64,000 nt of DNA from Zerene cesonia (Eukaryota; Arthropoda; Insecta; Lepidoptera; Pieridae). The stretch covers positions 4,526,001 through 4,590,000 of the forward strand of contig NC_052110.1 in NCBI RefSeq assembly GCF_012273895.1, read 5' to 3'. Shown in pieces: positions 26,096 to 40,200 of this stretch. The notes beneath the pieces are model-generated. The model ran no database searches and was not told where the DNA came from. It saw only the letters and a list, made by a program, of their open reading frames with translations. Both the position numbers and the translations under genes were made by a program. Within the stretch, counting starts at the first letter, position 1. The number at the start of each line of letters is the position of its first letter.

Positions 26096-29000
26096 GATGG
26101 ACCGCGCTTCACTAAAAGGTACCCTATTCAGTCTAAGTTTGAATTGTACCTAAAATGATATAAAAGTTCAAGTTTTGTGAATGAAGTATTATTGTCTATT
26201 TATTATTCCATACGCACATTAGTCAACGCTAGCGGAATATTCTGTCAGATTATGTGAAGATTAAATTTATCGATAAAAATTCGTCTCTCAAACATTGTCG
26301 ACGTTATTGATTATTCAAAGCTTTTTTGTGCTAAACTTGGCAATCTTGGGGGACTTGATGAATTTTAATGTTTGTTCGTCTGGTAACAATTACTTTGGCA
26401 CGTACCTACGTAATGTATTTAATATAAAAATAATTCGTCTGCGAAGATGCCGAATTGTTATTGTGAAAACCAACGAAAAATTTGATATTCCTGGTTTATC
26501 AATTATTATAGAATTCGGATTTCCTTTTTATACGTGATATGTTACATCGACTATCACATAAGCTTATTACATGTTTGTACTTTTTTTATAATACTGATAA
26601 GTAGCTATTTTGAAATCAAGGAATCTATAAAGCAAGAAAGGTTTGCAAATAATTGATTTGCGTTATAACTTAATTTTTGTTTTGACTTCTAAAGAGAGTT
26701 TAAGAGTTAAATATTAACATTTCAATTTGTTGGTCTTTCTGGTAATTTGTTATTTATTTAGCACTAACAAATTTTCAAATTGATATAAAGTTTATCTAAA
26801 AACAGATCATTCATATAAGGTGGTCATTGTTGTCGACGTCTGTTTCATTTTTATATAATTTGACGAAGGAAATCTTCGTATGTGGACTTAAGTTTTGTCA
26901 AATAATAAACACACAACCGTATAATAAACGTCAGAAATCTCTCATAGCATATGAATATTTCATTTTGAGTACCTGTAATGAATATGATGAATAACCGAAT
27001 CAAAAATTTGCAATTTCTGGACGTAGATAATTCAACTCGATCATTAAGAAAATGCAAATTACAATATTGTAATTCAGCTTGAAACGGCAATCGATGGGAG
27101 TTAAATAATAACTGGATTAGAGATACTATCGGGTGACAAATTTATAATTTAAAAGGCGTGAATAATGCTTGCAATTAATTATCCATTCGCTGTGACGAAT
27201 GCTGGCGCCGACGTGGGACTAGAGAAACTCGTTCGTTGAAGATACATTACTGTTAGATTCTTCACTATTGTATAAGAACCTCGAATAAATTCACATTTTA
27301 TAGAAGGTACCAAAATATATATCCCACGATGGAATATCAATAGGCTCAGTAACTACTACAGACTGAGAGTTTAAGCAATAGGTTTTTATAATGTTTACTA
27401 TAATTATTAATCTTTTGCAGCGAAGTGATTTTTACTTTGTTATTTATTTAAATAAATAGCTAATGTTTTGTACTAATCAGTGATTAACGAAGTTGTATAT
27501 CATGGCTATTCGATTTTCTACCTACTATACGCTTGGTTTCGTATCTAGGCGATGTTATAGAAGTCTTAATTGTCTTAATCTTAATCTCCTGGTTAGTATT
27601 CCTCATATGATAATTAAGTTAGAAATTTGTTGCTTAACTCTTATTGTCACTCTTGTACTCTATGTGGCGGTTATTTTAGTGAAACTGATCATTTTTTTCT
27701 TCTTACATGTTTAGCTATGAAGTCGAAAAATTGTAGAATGAGGATATAGTTATCGTTAGATTATACACGTATAGGTTTCAAGATGCCCTAAATCTAAATC
27801 TGAAGATTTATAACCCGTCAAACCAGAACTATGGCGAAGCATATCTGATATTTTTATTGATTCTATAAATTAGCATAATGCGATGTCGTCTATATGTACC
27901 TATTATGTCAGAAGAATAAAATATAGACCGATGTTGACCATACACTTTATATAGTATCAGAATGTCGTAAAAAAGCTGTAAAAATGGATGTCGTTTATAT
28001 GATAATACTAATTTATTGGCCCTTGTCTTCTTATAATCTTGAGTAATATACTTTGTAATTCTCAACGTGCTGTGACCAAGTGCTCTTTTCCTTCTAGAAG
28101 TTAGCTCGAAAGGTAACACTAATAGTACATATTATGTGGTCTATCTTAAAACTCTGGTATTTTTCTCTTATGCAACAAATTTTAAAAATCGTAATCGTCC
28201 CGAAGTAATTTTAATGAAAGTATATTTTTTTATGATCTTACTGTTCAATATAAAAGACTCTTTTGTTTATCTTTGAAAGTAACTGTAGGTAGTAGGTGAT
28301 CTTTCTGGTATAGAAATTCAATTTCCATTGACCTTTCACATAATCTTTTATCATATTCTATCATAGATAATTTAGGATTAAGGGAAATATTGACACCGAT
28401 TTTGGATAATACAATGATTCATAAAAGTCCATCAAATGCAATTTGGCACCACCGTCCCCTGTATGACATTTTTTTATAATTCATACTTATATTCACATAC
28501 TTTTTTACATATACTTTTTTTTATTCATATGTTCATGTACACTACCTACTATCCTATCTACTGCAAGAGAGCAACAAATTGGTAGATTTATAAACGTTTA
28601 TAGAAGTAACTACTAACAACTTATTCGATGTTTGTAAGTTGTCAAACATAGCTCCTAGAAAAAGTGGTTTAGTTATTTTAATGCGTAATAAAAAAATACT
28701 GGCATTTCTATAAAACTAATTTCTTTCTCCGGAAGAAGCTATTTACACACAAAATGTTCCCATTCTACATACCTACTACTTTCTACTCTCAAATTGGACA
28801 TACACGTACAATAAAGCTGAGCAAAAAAGCCACAAGCCGAACCAGTTCTAATAATTTCTAGAGATAAAACTCAAATGTAATTCCAAATCATTCAAATCAC
28901 TTCGCCAAGGTGAATGCAACGCGACGAAAGGAAATAAAGCAAGACTGTTTAACGCGCAAAAAACCAGAGAATGCTATCGAAGAATTTTTGATTGAAGACT

Positions 29001-29641
29001 GGAGCGTACAATTGCTTTAATGACAGTTTCTTGAACCTCTTAATGGCCGGCGTCCGCAGCGAAGAGCTTCGACGTGACCACTGTCTTAATGAATTTAAAA
29101 AACCTTCAATGCGAATGGTACACGCACGATGCGTCTAACAAATACAATTAATTATAGATGACGAATGAAGCACGATGTTTTGCTAACACGATGTGGTTAA
29201 ATACAATTTATCATACTGAGTACCTTAACGGCTTTGTTTAATAAGGCACAATCGATTTGCGAGTTAAAAGCGATGAGATTAGTTAACGAGCGCCTAAAAA
29301 AACTTTAGCATAAGTTACAATATTTGGATTATGGTAATTTTACAATCTATTTTACATAACCTGAGCGGACACATAATAGGTTTATTTAAATTACATTAAT
29401 CACAAGGCTATTTATGTGTACGCTTGGTATACTTAATTGTTTCCTTAATGGTCATTGAGCGACGCATTATTACCAGACTTAAGAGCTAAATCTGATTCTG
29501 GTGATAATCAACTCAAAGAATTCTCAAAGAAAGACAGATTTCATAGATCTAACATCAACTGACTCAGAATCGAGATAGAATATATTCATTTAATTGTCCA
29601 ATAATGAAATTCCTTGTAGTGTCAATAACAGAACTAAATAG

Positions 29642-29896
29642 AAAGCGGATAGTGAACGGAACATCGCCAACGGCACAATATTGATGCATTCTTGGGGTCG
29701 AGACCAGTCTCCTTCTAAGGAAAGCGCCCTGGACGCTAACTGTACACCGACGAGCAAAAAGACTCCTCTAATTACTGACAAACCTCAGCCTGACCGCTAC
29801 GTGCTTATTCCGGATCTTGAGGTTAGCTTCAAAGGCAACGCGCAAAAAATATTATCAATTTCATCTTATCAGATTTCAAGCTCAAAAGGTACTTAA
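29642..29896 (+). pseudogene. Possible orphan exon or gene fragment with coding-like composition
   Basis: After a stop at 29,639 the frame is open to a TAA at 29,894. It reads KADSERNIANGTILMHSWGR, then DQSPSKESALD, PQPDRYVLIPDLEVSFKGN and ends SSKGT. Codon usage is richer in G/C third bases than the surroundings, and a GTTAGC follows LIPDLE as a weak donor. No convincing acceptor precedes it and no family was recognised. An exon of an unknown gene, a decayed gene copy or chance remain open. Confidence 0.2.
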
Positions 29897-31059
29897 CGAG
29901 TTTTCGCTGGACCTGGTGTTTATCTTTTATATACATGTATTATAGTTCTCACGAAAAATGATTTTCGTTTTTGAGACGTGGAATCCGAACTATTTCAGTA
30001 CATCCTCTTACATCTCTCTGAAACTCCATATTCACACTTGGAAAGGTATCCTACGGAAAATAAACCGCATCTTTATCCTTAATATTTCTAAAAATTACTC
30101 ATTATATTATTTTGAACACTATTCTTAAAATATGTTGTTTTAATTGCTTTTCTTAGCTTCTGCATTATTAATATCTAAAATCATATAAGGAACAAAATAA
30201 CACCTCTCTTTAACTCTAAAAACCTGAATAGACTGGATTTCATCCCAGCGAAATTAAACACTGCGGTTTTTTCAAAGATAAATTAAAAACTTTTCTTTTA
30301 AATCACCTACAGTATTGATTTCATGTAAAAATCTTTTTTTATATAATATTTCAACAACGTAGTAAAACTAAACGATTATTGCGAAACTTCATAACAACGT
30401 AAGTAGTTAATAAACCTATAAATGACAATTACATAGCAAAGAAGTGCATTATTCATTTCAGATTAAACTACGACATTGTGTGCAAAGCGTTTCAGAATAA
30501 TACCTCTTCACTACGGAACTACAAATGTGCTTATCCAAGTGTTTTTTGATGGGTACGTGATCAGACGAACAATGCAATCGATCGAACAGGAGCCGTATAA
30601 ATGAATGAAATAAACCAGTTTTAAATTCGAGAATTTAAAATCAACTAAAAACAACGTCCCGTCATTCAGTGATCGATACAGGTTGTAAAGCGGCAAATTA
30701 AAGATGTTTTTTCACCTTTTGACCCCCGTTCTCAACGAAACTGCATTTATTGATCGCATTTTTATGAGTAGAAGGCATCAAGTGGAATTGTCCTATCAAC
30801 TTAATTTCTTATATCGTATTATTCATTTTACGAAAACTTATGGCTGATAAAATATATAAATACCTGATACAGAACTACTCATTACATCCTCAAATTAAAA
30901 TACAAAATAAAAGTTTAAATTGTCTAACGATTGTTATTTCAGTTTAGTGATAACTTTATAATTATTACTAAACTTGTCTCTTTTCTTTTCTAAATTATAC
31001 AAGATAACATTATAATATTACTGATGCACGAGAATTAAAAAAAAATTCAAAACGTAGCG

Positions 31060-31195
31060 GCAACGTTCACACAAGATAACCAACTGGTTCCTTACAAAGA
31101 AACTTGACTTTCAAACGAAAAAATTCGATCTGTTCGAAATTCAAATGTTGTTATGCGTTCGTACAAAAAGTCGATATGTGTGAAAAGCTGGTGCG
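31060..31195 (+). other. Candidate non-coding first exon ending in a consensus donor
   Basis: The plus strand carries GCTGGTGCG then GTGAGTGATAAG, a near-consensus donor, with locally higher CG content. It could be a far-upstream leader exon of the protease at 37,273, which is the next plus-strand gene, but nothing ties them except order and strand. The left border is arbitrary. Confidence 0.15.
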
Positions 31196-32828
31196 GTGAG
31201 TGATAAGTGATAATCACAGTGATACTAACAAGTCTAATGATAAAGCAAACTGACGCCACATTTTCCGCCGTGGATTTTGAAATTATACCTTCCAGTGGTA
31301 ATACTTTGTATTACTTGTATACCCACTCAATGTTCTTCTAAATATAACCCAGTTGAATTGGAATCCTGAATCTATTTCTCAATTATTTGATTAATTCTAT
31401 AGCATGATTCATATAAATAAGTATTTTTCTAAATATATCTTGAGTCTGTAATCTTATTTAAACTGCGACTATTTGAACCTAAGTTTACGTGTTCAAAGAG
31501 ACAATTTCTTAATAACGAAAAAATAAAGGTAAAAGCTATATATTTAAGATAAGAGGATAATAAGAGAAACATACTTTTTTGAGCATCAAGAAACATATTA
31601 CAGTAGGTCATACGATACATCGTATGTATATTATGTGTTATATCAATATTTTATGTATATTTAAACTTTTAAACACCGGGGTATATAAAATACGGGTTTA
31701 ATTACCCGTTTCTGTGACAAAACATGTTAATAAACTATAAACACAATAAACTAGTTTGATCGCATAATTATGAATATAAATATACATAAATACCTGTAAA
31801 ATACGCGTCCACTATCCGCACACAAGGCAATGAACCATAACCTCCACAAAATAAACACAATATCGTATGAACAATAATTGCCTGCAGTTGAAATTCTATG
31901 GCGCATCAGTAGCGAGCTAAGGAATGGTTTGTTATGTACAGTGTAGTTAAGGCTGCATTAGGCATGCTATGTGAGGTCTAGATGAGATGAGATCAGAGGT
32001 CACAGACGTGGTCAGGCCATCGGAAATTATATCACAGAAACGTGATCTAGAGATTTCTTAATGTAAATTAATGTACTAAATATTTATTGTTTGCAAAACT
32101 AATACTAATGAATCCTGTATAATATATAGGATAGAAAATGAATTAAAGAGAAATGTGTTTTGTATTTTCATGGGAAAATGTAGAAGTTTATATTATAATA
32201 TTTGGAAATTCATAGATTAAAAATTATTACTTATGACAGTATAGACACCTATATAGATAGCTGCTACCAAACTTCTCAATTGAAATGTAGTTTCTATTGT
32301 TGTTTGATAGTTTTGAATCTCTATTAATTCCAGTGTATAATGTTCAGCAAACAGTATATTTTGTATTTAATACAAATTTACAATCAAAGTAAAGAAGGCC
32401 TAACAGTTTCCGTTATCTTTAACATCGGCTATACACCGACAATATGTTATTTTAATGATTGTAAAATGTAGAGTCTTATTGCACTATTGGTACTAGAACA
32501 TATAAACTTGATACAATTGCATTTCGAATTAGCAAACCGGGTTTATTGTTTTAGCGTCCCGTAATGTGGACCTTCACTTGGACCTTAACCTGGACTTGTA
32601 AGTGTTTCTTTGTATTAAATTGGTACACATCAGTGGGCACATATTCATATTTACTTACACATTTATTTGCATCAAACTCTTCTCAATAATTATATATAAA
32701 ATATTTTAAGAAAAACGCCATCTAATTAAATAGTCTAAAAAAACTCATGTACGAGTATGTTGTATGGATCTCGATATCCACCTACTGCACAATGGTTATT
32801 ACTTATTTGTATACATATATTTTTTATA

Positions 32829-32998
32829 TATAAAATTCTCGTGTTACAATGTTAGTCTCTATACTCCTCCGAAACGGCTTGACCGATTCCTCTGAAATTT
32901 GGTAAGCATATTGGGTATGTCTGAGAATCGGCTAACATCTATTTTTCATACCTATACAATAAGAGTAAAGCAGAACAGCGTTTGCCGGGTGCAGCTAG
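32829..32998 (+). mobile_element. Helitron-like element, TTCTCGTGTTACAATG family
   Basis: Starts TATATAAAATTCTCGTGTTA, has CTCCGAAACGGCTTGACCGA and CTGAGAATCGGCTAACATCT, and ends TTTGCCGGGTGCAGCTAG before T. It is a different family from the ATAAATGCG elements but has the same CTAG/T end. Its middle is shortened compared with copies I know from other Lepidoptera. Confidence 0.65.
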
Positions 32999-33780
32999 TT
33001 TTTTATATAATTTCATTTGTCGTCTCCTGCGGCAATGCTTAAAAGTGCGCGCCTGCTTAAATAATCCAGCTCTTGTATGCTAGCTAGCATCTAAATATTT
33101 TCACTAAAATATACCTATGTGATTATTGTCAAGATGTAAAATCCATCCAAAAGAAACGACAAAAGCATTTCACAGAACCCTACATAGATCTGGTTCATTC
33201 TCAACCATTTTCTTAATGATCCAGTGCACTGAAGTTCCACTATTAATGCAACTTTCATCGGAGCAGCGTTATTAAAATGTCCAATCAGTTTTGAGTCGGC
33301 TTAAACGGGCGAAACAAGACATTTACTGCATTAATACTCTATTTACACGAACATACATAAGGAGATAGAGATTTTCTCGTCAATCAAATTCAGAAAGCGA
33401 GCACTAATTTCTGCCAATACTATTATGAGAACTAGGCCGGTCGGACCTTCTCATCGCAGGGATATTGGAAATTAATGGACTGTTAAGGAATTGGGAATAA
33501 ATGGGGATATTAAATATGTTTAATTTAACAGATACTTATTAACTATTATGTATTTCCAGTATTATGTTATCTGTGGTATTACGTACATTCGTGTTAAACC
33601 TCGATGTTTTTAAGCCTCAGCTAAAGTGAAGTGAAGGCTAAAGTGTTCAAATTGAGAACCAGGAAAATTAAAAATATTCTGTATGTTTAATTTAAAATAA
33701 AAGCATACAAAATGGGTTCAAATGAAAAGCAATGAATCACGACACTTTTCTGCTATATGCTGCTATTCGCTCGATTTTTT

Positions 33781-33850
33781 ATCATTTTTTTTTTTATTTT
33801 AAAGTTGGTGCCTTCCATGTAGTCCCATTTAAATTTGGACCAGTTTTTAA
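33781..33850 (+). repeat. Fragment of a dispersed lepidopteran repeat (shared with 45,955 and 62,130)
   Basis: TTTTTATTTTAAAGTTGGTG, then CCTTCCATGTAGTCCCATTT and AAATTTGGACCAGTTTT align in order with better copies at 45,955-46,140 and 62,130-62,225. Confidence 0.5.
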
Positions 33851-35875
33851 AATTTGATCGTGCTTTTTTGTTAGAAATAATAATTAATTTTATATCGTTA
33901 TTTGAATATTTCACTAAATATGCTCATGCAGAGTTTGGATATATCCAGAAAATCCAATCTGGCCGCTAAGGGCTTAGTGAAAAGAGCCTAGTTCCATAAT
34001 ACATTATACACTATACTTATCACTGATCACGTTATGTTAATATCATGAGATACATGTAAATGAAGTTGCAAAATGCCGCTAATAAATAAACAAGTTTTTA
34101 TTATAATGCAATCTGCAACTTAGAAAATTTCCTCCCACATTATAACATTATTTTTAACCTGTTTATATCCAAACCAATCCGACTACCTCCTTGCCTAGTT
34201 TTGATTAACGTGCAAGTAAAACCCTAAATAAATCTTCCACACTACTTTTGGAACTCCTGATTATTTTATCTCCTCTGCATCCTATCATCTGGAAAATTAA
34301 AAAATCTTCGAAAAATACATTTTGACAAACAAATAACAAAGAATACGGAACACCAAGTCGCATAATGATTTACTGTATTTCTTATTACTTGTTTCTTTAC
34401 AGGAAATGACGGACGTATATCGGAGTAATCGTATGTACTTAAAGCTCAACTTAAAGTCTTGTCTAATTACATAATTGTAATTAGACCCATCCGAGGGTCG
34501 AGCGTGCGACTTTCTGACACGTGCTATTAAAGAGGTTAGTCACGAAGAGTTTGTATAATACACAAAGTAAGAGCCGAGATATAAATTTAAAAGATACAAT
34601 TAGCACATCATTTTGAAACTTTTTGTTATTTTAACCGCTTATTATCGGCATCATATCTGCGCTACGCGTTAACAACTTCGAATCTTCAATTCATCTAAAT
34701 TCAACAAATCTAGCTGTTTCTTGTTATTTCTAATTAAATTCTAGATTTACTTTATACGTTAGGTAATTTCTCAGGCTCGTGTGGTCTAGATACAATACGA
34801 CTGACGAATGATCTCGTGGCTCCAATAGCATCTACATAGACATCAGTCATTTCAATTTATTCTAGCGAATGCAATCGAAGCGTCTACCTACGCGTTCCCT
34901 TCACTTCAATTTATACTGTTTTACATTCATTTACCTAACGAGTTAAAAGTACTGCAACTTGTAAACCTTAGACTGTTACAAGAAGAACTCAGATAAAAAT
35001 AATAGCTGCGTTCGTATGACTTGCGTTCTTTATCAATAAAAGGGATTGTATTTTTTATTATCCAAATACAAATTAACAATATACATGTATTATTGTTAAT
35101 TACGAATATCTCTTAACAAGGACGTGGTCATCAATATAAATAAAAGAATTATTGGAAGGCATCACATAACGTTGGATAAATTATCTCTTTCAGTCACGCC
35201 ACTGCTTCAGGTCGATAAATGCATTAACTAATATAGCCAGTAGCTATCTATATAATTTCCATTTATATGCAATATATATTAATTGACAAATTGAAAATGG
35301 ACAATACTTCACAAGGAATGCGTAGTTTGTTTCTTTGTAACATGCAATAAGTATCGACTCGTTGCATGATTGGTGCGAACCTAATTTGTTGACTCTAATC
35401 CATGCTCTAGTCATAGACTATCATTACGAGGCACCATACATCGAAGTTGCCATTGATTATATCGATGTTTACTCAAATTGGTGGTTTCAAAGGATAAATA
35501 TTGTAATCAGTCGTTTACGGCCTATAGCTTAAGGCATTTTGGACCAAATTGAAGGTATGAAAAGCATTAGCGTTCGGTATTTGCATTAAGGCCTTGTGGA
35601 CTGTCCACCTGCGCCGGCGCCATTGTCAATTTATTACCTTAACGGTTAATTACAACCAATAATTATCAACGGAAATGAATTCAATTTGGTAATACCTGAA
35701 TATGGGTAACAATTCATGCAATGGTAAATCGTTTGAAGTGGCCGGTGGCTTAGTGTTTGTCCTAAGAAATAAATGTCGAAGAGAATGTTAATTCTGCAGT
35801 ATGTCAAATTGAATATTGTTTAAGATACTACAAAAGAAATATCCATAGAAAAATATAAACTCGTTTCACTTACAG

Positions 35876-35924
35876 AACATATCTTAAAAAGTGCAGCGCA
35901 ATCGCCGTCGACCATACTATAAAG
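35876..35924 (+). other. Candidate 49-bp leader exon of the clip-domain protease
   Basis: Flanked by a CACTTACAG acceptor and an AAAG/GTGAGG donor on the same strand as, and 1.3 kb upstream of, the protease start. The next acceptor would be TGATTTAG at 37,244-37,251, giving a 21-base leader before the ATG. It contains no ATG, as expected of a leader exon. Supported only by splice signals. Confidence 0.3.
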
Positions 35925-37272
35925 GTGAGGTGACCATTTATTATTACGCAAATTGTACGTGTTTTAAAATGCAGCTATTAATAAATTGTTTCAAAACCTA
36001 CAAATTAGCTCCACATTCCAGCTTCATACTTTTACGCTACCGAAGATTATGCAACAACAGAACTGGACGGCATTTGCAAACGTTGGCACCTTGTGGTCTA
36101 ATAATAGAACAATTCGTCCTTAAATAAATCAAGTCTAATTCCAGCTAGTTGTGTACCGAATACAAATTTTCGGATAATAAATTTGTTCACGCAAAACTGA
36201 TACCTAATCGCATACATCGTAACGTCAAAGTGTCATAAAAGATATCAAGTGATAAGGCTTCGCCGCCCACGCCGCTAATGGGCGTTGAAATATTCAAGTA
36301 ATCTCGCTTAGCCTAAACAATTACTCAGAGGAATGCCGAGTAATATTTTGATTTCGCCACACAGTTAATATTACTTGTATAATTGAATAGCAGGGATTTT
36401 ACGAGCGCCCACAACATGTGTTCACTCCACGTTATTACGACGTATTCACTATTCCTTTTATCTGTTCATATTATTTATAATTGCTGGTTACGATTTATTT
36501 TAGAGCTATTGTTCGATGAATTGCTTGGTTTGTTTACACCTACAAGCTTCTTGAATGATTCTACATTATGATTTATAGCCTACGAGATACTCGTATTTAC
36601 GCAGGAAAGTTTACCTACGTTATACGAGGTCTCAGATTCAAAATAAATTGTCTCATAAACAGTACAAACTCATACTCGTTGTAACTCCAATAAATAGCAC
36701 CAATATGTACCATTTATAAATTATAATTAAAATTACATCAGACATTAGCAATACTACAAGCAGTCTGTTTATATCAAGGCCCTTTCGGTCACTAGATTAC
36801 GAATTAAAGGTCGTTGAATTTTCAATTTTTCATATATGGTATCAAGCCTTGTGTATTTATAAAGTTGCGCCTGAAGCAGTCATTTATTATGCGTATTAAA
36901 TCATACAGTTATGTATTTTTAAATACCACTTACCATATATACGTAGATGCAAATGGTATCTTTATAGGTTATGTTAGTGATTAGTGATAAGTTCAATTAC
37001 GAGCTTGCCTATCATAAAGCATCATACAAATTGATTTTAAAATACTCAGGAGTGTTTATATATTTATGCCGTTTTGAACAATGCTTTTCATGTTAAAATT
37101 CCTCGCCTACGACTAATTAATTTATAAAATATAATATGCGAAAATAAATAAAAATTTGCGGTGATACGTTTTGAGCTATCAAAGTAACTTCCTGTGGATT
37201 ATATATCACGACTAACATCCGGCGTCCCAATTATGAATTTATAATGATTTAGTTGCTGGGAGGTCTTCCACC

Positions 37273-40200
37273 ATGTTGTTCCTCCTGACAATATTTGTGG
37301 CGGTGCTGAGCGCTGAGGGATCTAGCCTAATTTGTAAGATCTTTTTATTTTTATACGGTCATAGACATAATTTTAGTTTGTATATCTGCAGAATTAGGTA
37401 TACGTTTTGTTTTTTTTACCTAGCCGTTACGTCTGCAAAGCAAAATAGACGTTGCTCCAAATTTACGGAGAGAAAGAGAAATAATCCATTTCGTTAATTC
37501 ATCAACTAAATTCAAACCGGACACTTATCGCAATTCATGAATTTGAGGTCTTGAAATAGAAACGTCGCTATAAACAATTGTAAAAATAAATACAAATAGA
37601 AAATAAAATCTCAGCAATGCGTTTAAATATACTATAAAACACAATATGTAAATTTGACAATTTTGTGACTATCTGTCCGTTTATTTATCTATTTATTTAT
37701 TTATTTATAATACTTTATATGCCTATATCACAGATTACATAATACTGTACTAGCCTATATAAAATATTGTAAGATAATCGAGTTGCATGAATTCTCTGTG
37801 CTAGTCATCTATATTTAAAATTACGACAAATGGTTAATTGAGATAGAATGAAAGTTAGAAGAAATAGAATTTCAAAGAAAAAACTATACCGTCGCCATTC
37901 TTTCTATAGGTAAAACCACAAGTAATACTTCAAATGAAAGAATTTTTTCAATTTATTTTGTTACATTATTCAAGCAATATTGAAACAATAATTTCATGGC
38001 GCGCATCCATAGTTTATTTTAACAGAAATGTAACTCAAATTTCATGGCTTGCTTACTTTTATATTAGCTTTATTCTAACACGGTATAAAAAAAATATATG
38101 GTCATCCCATCCAAATTCCGAAAACACATGCGTGTTTCATTAAGATTCCGAAATGGTATCGTTCATTGCATACAAACAGCCCTTTAAAACTATTAAGTTT
38201 AAAGATCAAAATTAATTGTGTTTTTATATAATTTCAAATGTTCTCTATTTAAACATATTTGCTCAATCAATTTTATTATCATAGCACGTTAATCACACTA
38301 AATCATAACACGCAGGTTGTTGATTTGTTCGAGTCATACATATTAATTGTTAATGGTCGCTAAATTATAACCATGCGGTAACATTTTATTGCCTTATGGG
38401 TTATTATAAGTTCCATTTGGTGACGAAATAAAGGTGTATATCATCAGCTATAGGTAGTACAAGCTAGGAAATATGTTCTGTGCGTTTTGTTCGTATGATT
38501 ATAATTGCATGTATTTGTTTTATAATTATGTTTTTACAAATACCAAGGATGACTACCGGCCACAAATTTGTCAGCAAATTAAATTGAATCCAATAAAAAA
38601 TGGTACGTAATATTATAGACACTACAATATATTTTACAGCTGATGAATTGGATCCATCATGGCATGATTTAGTCGCCGCTGGTGGCATGCACATCGGTCA
38701 CGGCCGAACCAAACGATTCGTCGAACTGAACAAGAATCAGGTAAATGATATCTGCTTTTGGTTTGTACGTAAAATTTTGATAATTATTCATATTGGTCGA
38801 GCCCTGTAGTCGTTCTCCATAAAAGAATTAGAGCAGAGACCAGAATTAACTAGGAACTTGCGAATATAAAATATTATCTCCATTAGAACAATATATTACT
38901 GTAATTTATTAAATGTATTTTTGTATATTGGTGTTAGCTTTAAAATAAGTATTCACAGAGTACCTATTTTAAAGCTAACAAGATTTCAAAGAATTCATAA
39001 TGATACATTTTTGTTAAAACTTGAATTTGAAGTAAAATTAATAACCTATAAAATAACATATTTTAGCTTAATTATTTACCAATACTTCTTAAAACACGCA
39101 AATAAAACAGCAGGACATCCATTTAACACCGGCGCCACAGTCAAGCAAGCATAACATTTTCATCACTATTGCAAAAGCAGTTTGAATGATCATCAAATCG
39201 GAGAGAGTGGGCAATTCAATTATGTGAGATTTGAGTTCAAGTCTGGCGCCCGTGTGGCGCCTCCCACGCACCGTCCGCGTGTCCTAATCTGCATAATATC
39301 GGAATGAATTATAACTATAAACTAATATTATAAATGCGAAATTCCGTCTTACTTGCTTTCGTGGCTGAATCTAAAAAAGCTAAGCTAATTTTGGAATTAA
39401 AAAAGTTAAAGACTCAGAATCAAACAAAGGCTGCTTTTTTAAATCAAACAATTAAATCTAATAATCAGTTACCTTGCATCTAATTTTTTGGAAAGGAAAG
39501 CTGGACATTGTTTATAATACACAAATTAGGGAGCCCTGGTGTAGCCTGGGTGCTAACGCCACTGCCTTAATGGTAGAAATATCGGATACAAGTATATTAT
39601 GTTCGTGGTTTTGTATGAAACCGCGCGTCATAATTGTATATACGTATTGTATTTATACAGTATAATATAAGTATATATACGTATTGTTTGATATCGGCTT
39701 GATCTTGAATTTGGTGGTTATAATGAATTACTATGTCAGCGTAATTTGTGAATATGCGTGGCTGAAGGTGCTGACATATTAAAATAAACATGAGTTATTA
39801 ATATTCGCAGTGAATGATCGCTTTCATTATTTTGCAATATTTAAATTTTATGCATGGAGTATATATTGTTACTTAAAGAATATTGTATAAAATTCTTTAA
39901 TGTTGTGGTTTTCGAAAACGTTGTTTTATTTAAAAGACTGATGGTTGGTAAAACATCTATGTCGCTGTTGTTACATCTTATTATACCTAACTTCTAGCGT
40001 TATAAAAAAATTATAACATAGATCCTTCATAGTATTTTCCAATATAACAAAAATCTATAAAAATATTTTAAACTGCACTGCACTATTTGAATCCGCGCTA
40101 CTTTTAGCCGCAGATAACATTATCTACCACACAATGAGCTCATCATTGCGTCTAGTAAGAGGATTATAGTACAAATTATGTTTATCTTACAGCCAAATGT

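Larger units (their letters stand above)
13931..35875. other. Gene-poor spacer of about 22 kb between the semaphorin and protease genes
   Basis: AT-rich, with many short chance frames and no exon chain that holds phase. Supported contents are repeats: Helitron-like copies at 14,877-15,112, 15,113-15,232, 15,569-15,789 and 32,829-32,998, a SINE-like element at 25,665-26,095 and a repeat fragment at 33,781-33,850. Weak exon candidates at 24,024, 29,642 and 31,060 are listed separately. The stretches 16,000-23,800 and 26,100-29,500 hold nothing I can name. Confidence 0.6.

Noticed and set aside
31794..31860. Minus-strand CAG/GTATTTATG as another semaphorin leader exon
   Set aside because: Weak donor, no acceptor or composition change; nothing distinguishes it from chance.
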